Of a stretch of 64,000 nt of DNA, positions 57,392 through 64,000 are shown piece by piece. The notes under the pieces are model-generated. The model was given only the letters and a program-made list of their open reading frames with translations. It did not search any database and was not told where the DNA came from. Each line of letters opens with the position of its first letter. The stretch's first letter is position 1. The stretch covers positions 5,146,001 to 5,210,000 of the forward strand of contig NZ_AP022600.1 of assembly GCF_010725885.1 (NCBI RefSeq), written 5' to 3'. Origin of the DNA: Mycolicibacterium tokaiense (GTDB lineage: Bacteria > Actinomycetota > Actinomycetes > Mycobacteriales > Mycobacteriaceae). The position numbers and the translations under genes are program-made.

Positions 57392-60300
57392 GTGGTCACC
57401 ATCGATCCGCGCCGACACGACGCGGTGGTTCTGGAGGTGACGAACGCGGCTGCCGCCGCCACCTTCGTGCAGGACCTGTGCTGGACCGGTCTGACGGTGG
57501 GCTCGTTGCGCGATCACCCGTCCGCTCCGGTCGAACGCACCGTCGTGGTCAGCGACTCACCCGAGATCCTGGCGGCCGGCCGGTCACGGGGGTGTGCACT
57601 GGTGATCGGCGTGTGCGACGACGGCGCAGCCGACGAGTTGCTGCAGTACGCCGACTCCGTCGTCGGTGACCTCACCGAGATCGACATCCGCACCGGCGAC
57701 GTCCCCGCCGGGCGGCTGCCGGACGCCCTGTCGTCGCGGGTGGCACTGTTCCCCCTCCTCGCACGCCGAAAGCCGCTGGTCTGCTTGGATTTCGACGGAA
57801 CGTTGTCGTCCATCGTGGCGGACCCCGGCTCGGCCACCCTGATCGACGGGGCCGCCGAGACGCTCGAACATCTCGCGTCGCTGTGCTCCGTGGCAGTGGT
57901 GAGTGGGCGCGATCTCGACGATGTGCGTTCACGCGTCGGTGTTCCCGGTCTCTGGTATGCAGGCAGCCACGGTATGGAGTTGGCCGGTCCCGACGGTCAG
58001 ACCTACCGGCCACCCGTGGCGGCTGTCGCCGAGCACAAGCTGGCAGAGGCAGCTGCGCAGCTTCAGGTCCGCTTGGCCCACGTTGCCGGAGCGTTGGTCG
58101 AAGCCAAGAGGTACTCCGTTGCCGTGCACTACCGCGCCGTCGAGCGATGTCACCACCACGAGGTGCTGGAGTTGGCGGCGGTGTGCGCGCGGCAGCTGGG
58201 GTTGCGCCAGGTACACGGACGTAAGGTCGTCGATCTGCGCTGCGATCTGGACTGGACCAAAGGTACTGCGGTGCGCTGGATGTGCAGCCGTCTGCCCTCC
58301 CGCGAACGCGTCCTGCCGATCTACATCGGCGATGACCTCACCGACGAGGACGCTTTCGACGCGGTACAGATGAGCGGAGTCGCGGTACTCGTGTGCCACA
58401 ACGAAGACGATGGACGTCGGACGGCAGCGCGGTTCACCGTCGGTGGGCCGACTGAGGTGTACGCGTTCCTCCGATTGCTCGCCGACTGGCTGGAGCAGTC
58501 CCAACACACAGACTCGGCGTGGACCTTCGGATTCGACGGCTACGATCCCACCGCCGAGCGGCTCCGCGAAGCCTTGTGCGCCGTCGGAAACGGCTATGTG
58601 GCCTCGCGCGCGGCTGCGCCCGAATGCCGCGCCGGCAGTCTGCACTACCCGGGAACCTATGTCGCCGGCATCTTCAACCGGCTCGACGACAGGGTGGGTG
58701 GGCAGTCCACGCAGCACGAGAGCGCGGTCAACCTGCCCAACTGGTTGCGATTGACGTTCCGCATCGAAAACGGGCCGTGGTTCGACATCGACAGTGTGTC
58801 GGTGTTGTCCTACCGCCTGAGTTTTGATCTCCGTGCCGCGGTGGTGCGCAGGGAACTGATATTCCGCGACGCCGCGGGTCGAGAGACCTCGGTGGAGCAG
58901 GACCTCTTCGTCTCGATGCATGACGCTCACCTCGCGGTCCTGACGACGCGGTTGTCGCCCCAGAATTGGTCTGGCACAGTGGAATTCCGATCGACGATTG
59001 ACACTGATGTGCGCAACGGTGCCGTCGAGCGCTATCGAGAACTCAATAGTGTGCATCTCGCGCAGATTCGTGCCGAGTCCGGTGACGACGACATCGCCGT
59101 CACGGTGGTCAAGACCACGCAGTCCGGGGTGACCGTGGCGCTGGCCACCCGGACCTTCATCAGCGACGACGTGGGGCCGTGCAGACGTCATGTCGTCCGC
59201 GAGGCACGCGAAGTCGGGCACTGCTTCGCCGCGGAGGTGACCGCTGATCGGGCGGTCTCGGTGGACAAGGTCGTCTGCATCGTGACCAGCCGCGATGTCG
59301 CGGTCTCCGATCCTGCCGACCACGCGGTACGCGCGTTGAAGCGACTTGTCGATCCCCGAGATCTCCGCCGCGCCCACGAACTACGCTGGGACCATCTCTG
59401 GGAACGGATGCTCATCGAATTCGACGGTCACGCCGAACAATTGAGGGTGCTCCGATTGCATCTGTTGCATCTGTTACAGACGGTTTCCCCCAACACCGCT
59501 GACTCCGACGCCGGTGTTCCCGCGCGTGGGCTGGCGGGCGAGGCCTACCGGGGGCACGTGTTCTGGGACGAGCTGTTCATCCTGCCCGTGCTCAACCTCC
59601 GTTTCCCCGCCATCACCGCATCTGCGCTCCGGTACCGCTACCGGAGACTGGGTGAGGCCCGGCAGGCAGCCAGGAACTCCGGGTATGCGGGCGCAATGTT
59701 CCCGTGGCAGTCCGGAAGTGACGGACGGGAAGAAAGCCCGCGAATGCACCTCAATCCACGTTCAGGACACTGGAATCCGGATCCCAGCCACCGCGCTCAT
59801 CATGTGGGCATCGCGGTGGCCTACAACGTGTGGCAGTACTACCAGACCACCGCCGACGTGGCATATCTCATCGATTTCGGCGCCGAGATGCTCGTCGAGA
59901 TAGCCCGGTTCTGGGTGAGCCGCACATCCTACGACGTCGGCAGGAAGCGTTACTGCATCAATGGTGTCATCGGTCCCGACGAGTTCCACACGGGCTCTGC
60001 CGAGCACCCATTCGAAGGCATCAACAACAACGCGTACACCAACGTGATGGCGGTGTGGGTGATCATCCGCGCCGGGGAGGCCCTCGACCTCCTGCCGCTT
60101 CCCGCCCGGCTCGATCTGCGCGAGAGGCTCGGAATCACCGATTCCGAGCTGCTCCGATGGGATGACGTCAGCCGGAACATCTTTGTGCCCTTCCACGAGG
60201 AGATGATCAGCCAGTTCGAGGGTTACGAAAATCTGCAGGAGCTCGACTGGACGTCCTACCGAACCCGCTACGACAACATCGGCCGTCTGGATCGGATCCT

Positions 60301-60895
60301 GGAGGCAGAAGGCGACGACGTGAACCGCTATCGAGCTGCCAAGCAGGCCGACGTGTTGATGCTCCTGTATCTGCTGTCATCCGACGAACTCCGGGAGATC
60401 CTCGGCAGGCTCAGATATCGATTGGATCCCGACCGCATTCCGGCCATGGTCGATTACTACCTGGCCAGGACCTCGCACGGATCCACCTTGAGTGCCGTTG
60501 TCAACACGTGGGTCCTGGCCCGGGCCAACCGTGATCGGGCCTTGGACTTCTTCGATCAGGTCCTGGCCTCCGACGTCGCGGACATCCAGGGCGGCACCAC
60601 CGCTGAAGGGATCCATCTCGCGGCGATGGCCGGAAGCGTGGATCTGGTGCAACGCTGCTTCACCGGTCTGGAGACCCGCTGTGACCGCTTGGTGCTGTCT
60701 CCGTCCTGGCCGAAAACGGAGCCTCCGTTGGCCGTGTCACTGCACTATCGCGGGCAGCATCTGCATGTCCGCGTAAGTGGACGCGGCGCCCAGGTCAGCG
60801 CGGAGTTCCGTCCGGACGCAGTGCCGGTGCTGATCGAATGCCGGGGTCGCGTCGCCTCACTGATGCCGGGCCAGACGCTGACCTTCGAGGCCTGA
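57392..60895 (+). CDS. OtsB1-like trehalose-phosphatase / GH65 phosphorylase fusion
   Basis: A very long protein (1167 residues from GTG 57392) resembling Rv2006 OtsB1. Residues 1 to about 110 look like the tail of a beta-phosphoglucomutase-type HAD domain (GRSRGCALVIGVCDDGAADE). Residues about 125-365 are a trehalose-6-phosphatase HAD domain with KPLVCLDFDGTLSSIVADPG, AVVSGRDLDDVRSRVGVPGL and LPIYIGDDLTDEDAFDAV. Residues about 380-1160 are a GH65 trehalose/kojibiose phosphorylase-type domain (FGFDGYDPTAERLREALCAV, GHVFWDELFILPVLNLRFPA, INGVIGPDEFHTGSAEHPFE with the general-acid Glu). It may convert trehalose-6-phosphate or release glucose phosphate from trehalose. Compared with Rv2006 (about 1330 residues) the first HAD domain is mostly missing. 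Confidence 0.88.
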   Translation: MVTIDPRRHDAVVLEVTNAAAAATFVQDLCWTGLTVGSLRDHPSAPVERTVVVSDSPEILAAGRSRGCALVIGVCDDGAADELLQYADSVVGDLTEIDIRTGDVPAGRLPDALSSRVALFPLLARRKPLVCLDFDGTLSSIVADPGSATLIDGAAETLEHLASLCSVAVVSGRDLDDVRSRVGVPGLWYAGSHGMELAGPDGQTYRPPVAAVAEHKLAEAAAQLQVRLAHVAGALVEAKRYSVAVHYRAVERCHHHEVLELAAVCARQLGLRQVHGRKVVDLRCDLDWTKGTAVRWMCSRLPSRERVLPIYIGDDLTDEDAFDAVQMSGVAVLVCHNEDDGRRTAARFTVGGPTEVYAFLRLLADWLEQSQHTDSAWTFGFDGYDPTAERLREALCAVGNGYVASRAAAPECRAGSLHYPGTYVAGIFNRLDDRVGGQSTQHESAVNLPNWLRLTFRIENGPWFDIDSVSVLSYRLSFDLRAAVVRRELIFRDAAGRETSVEQDLFVSMHDAHLAVLTTRLSPQNWSGTVEFRSTIDTDVRNGAVERYRELNSVHLAQIRAESGDDDIAVTVVKTTQSGVTVALATRTFISDDVGPCRRHVVREAREVGHCFAAEVTADRAVSVDKVVCIVTSRDVAVSDPADHAVRALKRLVDPRDLRRAHELRWDHLWERMLIEFDGHAEQLRVLRLHLLHLLQTVSPNTADSDAGVPARGLAGEAYRGHVFWDELFILPVLNLRFPAITASALRYRYRRLGEARQAARNSGYAGAMFPWQSGSDGREESPRMHLNPRSGHWNPDPSHRAHHVGIAVAYNVWQYYQTTADVAYLIDFGAEMLVEIARFWVSRTSYDVGRKRYCINGVIGPDEFHTGSAEHPFEGINNNAYTNVMAVWVIIRAGEALDLLPLPARLDLRERLGITDSELLRWDDVSRNIFVPFHEEMISQFEGYENLQELDWTSYRTRYDNIGRLDRILEAEGDDVNRYRAAKQADVLMLLYLLSSDELREILGRLRYRLDPDRIPAMVDYYLARTSHGSTLSAVVNTWVLARANRDRALDFFDQVLASDVADIQGGTTAEGIHLAAMAGSVDLVQRCFTGLETRCDRLVLSPSWPKTEPPLAVSLHYRGQHLHVRVSGRGAQVSAEFRPDAVPVLIECRGRVASLMPGQTLTFEA

Positions 60896-60912
60896 CTGCG
60901 CGACCGAACGGG

Positions 60913-61566
60913 TCAGACGACGAGCACTGTGCAACCCCTCTGTCGCAGGACCCTCTCCGCCCGCCTGCTGGTCAAAGTGTGGAGGTCAGCGGCATCGGCG
61001 CCGGCGACGACAACCATCTGGACGGTGTTGCCGGCATCCTCGAGCAACCTGACCGGGTCCGCGGGGAGGGGCAACGCACACAGGTCGATGCTGTCCTCGC
61101 TCGAGTCCAGATGTCGCTGCACCTCCTGCCGTACACCGGCACCGTTGTCGTCTCCGACACCTCTCAGGGTCGTCGACCACGATGTCAGCGCCAGAACCGG
61201 GGCATTGCGCGACCGTGCCTCGTCGAGCGCCGCCCGCAGCGCAGCCTCTGCCCCGTGAGACTCATCGAGAATGGCGACGATCCACTTCACGATCGCGGTG
61301 CCGTCGCTGCGGCGTGCATCGGACTGCCGCCGAATCAGCGCCACCGGTGTGTGCGCGTGCCGGGTGAGTGTGCGGGCCAGGGCACCGCTGCGGGAGTGCT
61401 TCTTCCCTGACGCCGCCCCCAGACACAACAACGCAGCACCCCGGGCCGCGGAGGCGAGTTCGGCGGCAGGTTCACCCACCCGCACATCCGTCTGCACCAG
61501 CGGCTCCTCGCCCGTCGCCCGTATGCACTGCCAGGCCCGGTGCAGCGCTTGACGTGCATGGGCCAT
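60913..61566 (-). CDS. Universal stress protein truncated at its 5' end
   Basis: The 217-residue frame lacks the first 60 or so residues of a USP: it begins MAHARQALHRAWQCIRATGE, which corresponds to the middle of a first domain, and continues with QTDVRVGEPAAELASAARGA, then a second domain (VKWIVAILDESHGAEAALRA) to the end (VLRQRGCTVLVV). No ribosome site is seen before the ATG, and a stop lies a few codons upstream in frame. DNA upstream encodes a Crp-type helix-turn-helix in another frame. The gene may be a remnant, or be expressed by coupling from the HTH frame that overlaps it. Confidence 0.6.
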   Translation of the reverse strand: MAHARQALHRAWQCIRATGEEPLVQTDVRVGEPAAELASAARGAALLCLGAASGKKHSRSGALARTLTRHAHTPVALIRRQSDARRSDGTAIVKWIVAILDESHGAEAALRAALDEARSRNAPVLALTSWSTTLRGVGDDNGAGVRQEVQRHLDSSEDSIDLCALPLPADPVRLLEDAGNTVQMVVVAGADAADLHTLTSRRAERVLRQRGCTVLVV

Positions 61567-61837
61567 TTCGGCCCGCGGCTGCGGTCGGCGCGACGCGACC
61601 GATCAGGGCGCCGCGACGCAATGCCACGGCATCGAGCACGTCCGCCTCTTCCTCACCTGTGATGATCCGGCCCCGTTCCACGAACTGCGCCAACACCCTG
61701 CTGACGGTTTCCACACCTGCGCCGACCAGTTGAGCCAACCCACTGCGGGTCAACCCGCAGGCCGGGTGCACTGCGCCATCCGGGCGGTCACGCCCGGCGC
61801 GTAGCAGCGAAGGGGTTTGGCTGAGATCGGCCGTCAT
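61472..61837 (-). CDS. Stand-alone Crp/Fnr-type helix-turn-helix (possible remnant)
   Basis: A 121-residue frame. Residues 30-75 form a winged helix of the Crp/Fnr type (CGLTRSGLAQLVGAGVETVS, then RVLAQFVERGRIITGEEEAD), followed by VLDAVALRRGALIGR. There is no cyclic-nucleotide-binding or sensor domain: the product starts 29 residues before the HTH. After about residue 90 the frame runs over the USP gene and is probably meaningless. Either it is a small DNA-binding protein, or the remains of a deletion that removed a sensor domain and the start of the USP. Confidence 0.55.
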   Translation of the reverse strand: MTADLSQTPSLLRAGRDRPDGAVHPACGLTRSGLAQLVGAGVETVSRVLAQFVERGRIITGEEEADVLDAVALRRGALIGRVAPTAAAGRNGPCTSSAAPGLAVHTGDGRGAAGADGCAGG

Positions 61838-61948
61838 CGCAGTCCTTCCGCCGGATCACACCACGGTGCCACAGCGACGGCGCCGAGAACAGGCCGTTAG
61901 GTCGGGCAACATAGAGGCTTTGTGCTCTGCGGCGGGCAATCGCCGGCG

Positions 61949-61962
61949 AGGACGAACGGCCC
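61949..61962 (+). promoter_or_regulatory. DosR-like site upstream of hrp1
   Basis: AGGACGAACGGCCC followed by TA, 10 of 14 matches, 76 bp before the hrp1 start. The 201 bp between the HTH gene and hrp1 hold no gene. Confidence 0.55.
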
Positions 61963-62038
61963 TAGCTGCCGCCTCCGCATCGCACGAGAATCGAGTCACG
62001 CCAAGTCCATTCGTCTGATCCACCGAGAAGGAGCCGTC

Positions 62039-62476
62039 ATGACCACCGCGCGGGACATCATGCACACCGGTGCCACCTGTGTGCGGTACTACGAGACCTT
62101 GACGTCTGCCGCCCGACACATGGCCGAACTGGGTGTCGGCGCATTGCCCATCTGCGGTGAGGACGACCGACTGCATGGCATGCTCACCGATCGCGACATA
62201 GTGGTCAAGTGTGTGGCGACCGGTGGGGATCCGACTTCCATGACGGCGGCAGAGTTGGCGCAGGGCAGCGCTTATCACGTCGACGCCGACGCAGATGTTC
62301 AGCAGATGCTCGAGACCATGGCGCAGCACCAGGTCCGGCGGCTGCCGGTGATCGACGATCACCGACTGATCGGCATGGTGAGCGAGGCCGACATCGCGCG
62401 CCATCTCCCCGACCATGCCGTGGCAGAGTTCGTCAAAGCGGTATGCGCACAACCCGCGATCACCAGTGGTCATTGA
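62039..62476 (+). CDS. hrp1: Hypoxic response protein Hrp1 (CBS-domain pair)
   Basis: A 145-residue protein made of two CBS domains, very like Rv2626c. The sequence MTTARDIMHTGATCVRYYET starts the first; CGEDDRLHGMLTDRDIVVKC closes it. The second has ADVQQMLETMAQHQVRRLPV and DDHRLIGMVSEADIARHLPD. Two Cys residues (14 and 39) match those forming a disulphide in Rv2626c. CBS pairs often bind adenosyl ligands, but none is known for Hrp1, which in M. tuberculosis is strongly DosR-induced and partly secreted. The ribosome site GAAGGAG is strong. The DUF5709 gene overlaps its stop by one base. Confidence 0.95.
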   Translation: MTTARDIMHTGATCVRYYETLTSAARHMAELGVGALPICGEDDRLHGMLTDRDIVVKCVATGGDPTSMTAAELAQGSAYHVDADADVQQMLETMAQHQVRRLPVIDDHRLIGMVSEADIARHLPDHAVAEFVKAVCAQPAITSGH

Positions 62477-62916
62477 TGAGTGCGCCCGCTGACCGGCCAC
62501 CGGTCCAGGCCGACCAAAACGGCGGTGACCAACTGCAACCGCAGGACTCCCTGATCGACCGCGGTGTCGATGACATGCTCGACGAGGGTTGGTCGCCGCC
62601 CGAACAGCCCTATGCTCCCACGCTGTTCGTTGGTGCACAGCGCGATTCCGACCGCGAGCTGGAAGCCGACCCAGATGCCCGTCTCAACGTCGTCCTCGAC
62701 GATGCCGAGCAGAGACGCGCGGACGCCGCGGAACGGGAGAGCGAGTTTCCGCAGCGCCGTGAGGTGGGGGGTGCGCGGGCCGGGCGCCTGGTGGCTCCCG
62801 ACATGGGTTTCGGTGCGGACACCGAGGCCGACCTGATAGCGACAGACGTGGGATTCAGTGGAGGCGCCGCATCCGCCGAAGAAGCCGCCGAACACATCAT
62901 CGACGACCTCGCGTGA
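62476..62916 (+). CDS. DUF5709 acidic protein
   Basis: A 146-residue hydrophilic protein of the actinobacterial DUF5709 type. The typical blocks are PQDSLIDRGVDDMLDEGWSP PEQ in the N-terminal third, a central charged ERESEFPQRREVGGARAGRL, and a C-terminal GFGADTEADLIATDVGFSGG, AASAEEAAEHIIDDLA. There is no membrane segment and much of it is likely disordered. Its ATG shares a base with the hrp1 stop. The function of this family is unknown; in this place it is likely co-induced with Hrp1. Confidence 0.87.
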   Translation: MSAPADRPPVQADQNGGDQLQPQDSLIDRGVDDMLDEGWSPPEQPYAPTLFVGAQRDSDRELEADPDARLNVVLDDAEQRRADAAERESEFPQRREVGGARAGRLVAPDMGFGADTEADLIATDVGFSGGAASAEEAAEHIIDDLA

Positions 62917-62935
62917 GCGGCGGGACACTCGTCTG

Positions 62936-63787
62936 ATGTGCGCCGCCCGCGAACCCGAAACCGCACACACCAGGTCCGCCGCGGGCGTGGTGGTGCTCAT
63001 CGACGCTTCGGATGTGCGCGACTGCGTGGTGCGGTGGGCCGCCGAAGACGCCGCCCTGCATGGCGAATCCCTGACCCTGTTGATGACGCTACCGCGCGAC
63101 GATCTCACAGTCCGCAATCCCGAGGTCGTCCGACGATTGCGAAAACTGGAGCGGCGCAGCGCGGTGACATTGCTCGAGCACGCTCACTGCATCGCCGAAA
63201 GCGCCGTCGGCGGAGGCGGTAGCCCTTGGGTCACCGAGCAGATCATTTTTGCGGCACCTGTCGACGCCATGGTTTCGGCAGCACAGCGCCACCGTCTGGT
63301 GGTGGTGGGCCGCGACTCGATCAGCGGCGGGATGCTTCGCCGGTCTCCACGGCCGGTGGCCGTCATTCCCGATGACGGGCGCGATCGTCGGCGACGTGAT
63401 TCGGTACTGCTGGGCGTAGCGGGCGCGCCGACGCCCGATGAGGCGACCGCGGTTGCCTTCGACGAGGCCTCGAAACGGCGGGTCCCGCTGACGGTACTCC
63501 AGGTGGGCTGCGGAACCGCCAGGAGCAACAGCGGGGCGGGCCCCGACGTGAGGGCGCGGTTGGCTCGGTGGAGCGAGCGTTACCCGAATGTGGCCGTCAA
63601 TCTGGTGCAGGAACCTGGTCATCCGACGCAACGGCTGCTGCACCACTCCCGCATCGCCCAATTGGTGGTGGTCGGGAGGCGCCGGCGCGTCGGGCCGGCG
63701 TCGCTCGCCCATCGCCACGTCGGCACCGCCATGATCCACGCGAGCACCGTGCCCGTGATCGTGGTCCCCGACACCGCCGATGCGTAG
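62936..63787 (+). CDS. Divergent universal stress protein at the end of the hrp1 unit
   Basis: A 283-residue tandem USP (MCAAREPETAHTRSAAGVVV). Domain one is VLIDASDVRDCVVRWAAEDA to LVVVGRDSISGGMLRRSPRP, where the ATP loop is replaced. Domain two starts SVLLGVAGAPTPDEATAVAF and ends LVVVGRRRRVGPASLAHRHV, again without the glycine loop. It lies 19 bp after the DUF5709 gene. With the USPs at 26089, 55708 and 60913 it belongs to a set in this island that has lost the nucleotide motif. Confidence 0.87.
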   Translation: MCAAREPETAHTRSAAGVVVLIDASDVRDCVVRWAAEDAALHGESLTLLMTLPRDDLTVRNPEVVRRLRKLERRSAVTLLEHAHCIAESAVGGGGSPWVTEQIIFAAPVDAMVSAAQRHRLVVVGRDSISGGMLRRSPRPVAVIPDDGRDRRRRDSVLLGVAGAPTPDEATAVAFDEASKRRVPLTVLQVGCGTARSNSGAGPDVRARLARWSERYPNVAVNLVQEPGHPTQRLLHHSRIAQLVVVGRRRRVGPASLAHRHVGTAMIHASTVPVIVVPDTADA

Positions 63788-63794
63788 GTCGCCA

Positions 63795-64000
63795 TCAGCT
63801 CACCAAGGTGAAGTAGTTTTCTTCTTCCTGGACGAAGTGCAGTCGCAGCAACGCATGCAGACCGTACAGACAGGCCAGCAGATCTTCGGTCTGGTCGGGT
63901 TGGATGCCACCGGCGAGCTCGGCCAACCGCACCTGGGCGCCGATCCGATCTGCAAGCCGCTGTATCTCGGCGTGCATGCGGCTCATGGTCGCCGTGGCCT
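63795..64000 (-). CDS. Hemerythrin-like protein, C-terminal part (partial)
   Basis: The frame is open to the right edge, so the beginning is missing. The visible C-terminus is helical: SRMHAEIQRLADRIGAQVRL followed by LLACLYGLHALLRLHFVQEE and ENYFTLVS. The LHALLRLHFVQEEENYF pattern, with His and Glu residues, is characteristic of the last helices of HHE/hemerythrin-like proteins, which bind a di-iron centre. The ATG at 63986 is probably internal. Convergent with the USP, 8 bp apart. Confidence 0.65.
   Translation of the reverse strand, partial: ATATMSRMHAEIQRLADRIGAQVRLAELAGGIQPDQTEDLLACLYGLHALLRLHFVQEEENYFTLVS

Noticed and set aside
57929..59377. A 482-residue minus-strand frame inside the OtsB1-like gene
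   Set aside because: Antisense shadow without motifs; the sense strand encodes a complete phosphatase and GH65 domain.

Overview
The window is high-GC actinobacterial DNA, and its gene content points to a Mycolicibacterium-type mycobacterium. Decisive markers are a DevR/DosR response regulator with its GAF-containing sensor kinase and the upstream universal stress protein (the Rv3134c-devR-devS arrangement), HspX, Hrp1, a PfkB, a Tgs-type wax ester/triacylglycerol synthase, Acg-type nitroreductases, and homologues of Rv1733c, Rv2004c, Rv2030c, Rv2629 and Rv1738. All family calls come from reading the translated sequence; no database search was run.

Left part (1-13.9 kb). The window opens with two minus-strand genes resembling polyunsaturated fatty acid synthase components: a PfaA-like ketosynthase cut by the window edge, and PfaD. 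Next is a plus-strand operon with a secreted repeat protein, rmlA, rmlB and a fused rmlC-rmlD, which together would make dTDP-L-rhamnose. A few stand-alone genes follow (a small conserved protein, a SpoIIAA/STAS-like protein, a manganese catalase). Then comes a beta-ketoadipate module: a divergent LysR regulator and pcaF-pcaD-pcaI-pcaJ with 4-bp overlaps.

Right part (13.9-64 kb). Almost everything here looks like one dormancy (DosR) island. I count about fifteen sites resembling the DosR core GGGACTWWAGTCCC, nearly all in promoter positions. The transcription units are: CMD-like protein / Acg / Rv1733c-like / USP / SulP; Acg / USP / devR / devS; Rv2004c-like / alcohol dehydrogenase / USP; USP plus a small protein; USP / zinc-ribbon protein / small protein / arcD-arcA-arcB-arcC; small protein / alcohol dehydrogenase; Ddn-like / Rv2629-like; phosphoenolpyruvate synthase / MgtA; a flavin-binding PNPOx-like gene; CtpF / SRPBCC; hspX / DUF1876 / Rv2030c-like / pfkB / SRPBCC / broken USP; Tgs; paired USPs; hydrolase / OtsB1-like trehalose enzyme; and hrp1 / DUF5709 / USP. 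The window ends inside a hemerythrin-like gene.

Together these genes describe a hypoxia programme. It covers sensing (DevS/DevR, many USPs), ATP and nitrogen from arginine (arc operon), redirection of carbon (phosphoenolpyruvate synthase, PfkB, trehalose enzyme, triacylglycerol synthase), redox enzymes (nitroreductases, alcohol dehydrogenases, Ddn-like), ion pumps (MgtA, CtpF), and protein or ribosome protection (HspX, DUF1876, Rv2629-like). The island shows local decay: two frameshifted genes (a PAS protein and a USP) and a 5'-truncated USP next to a stand-alone Crp-type helix-turn-helix.
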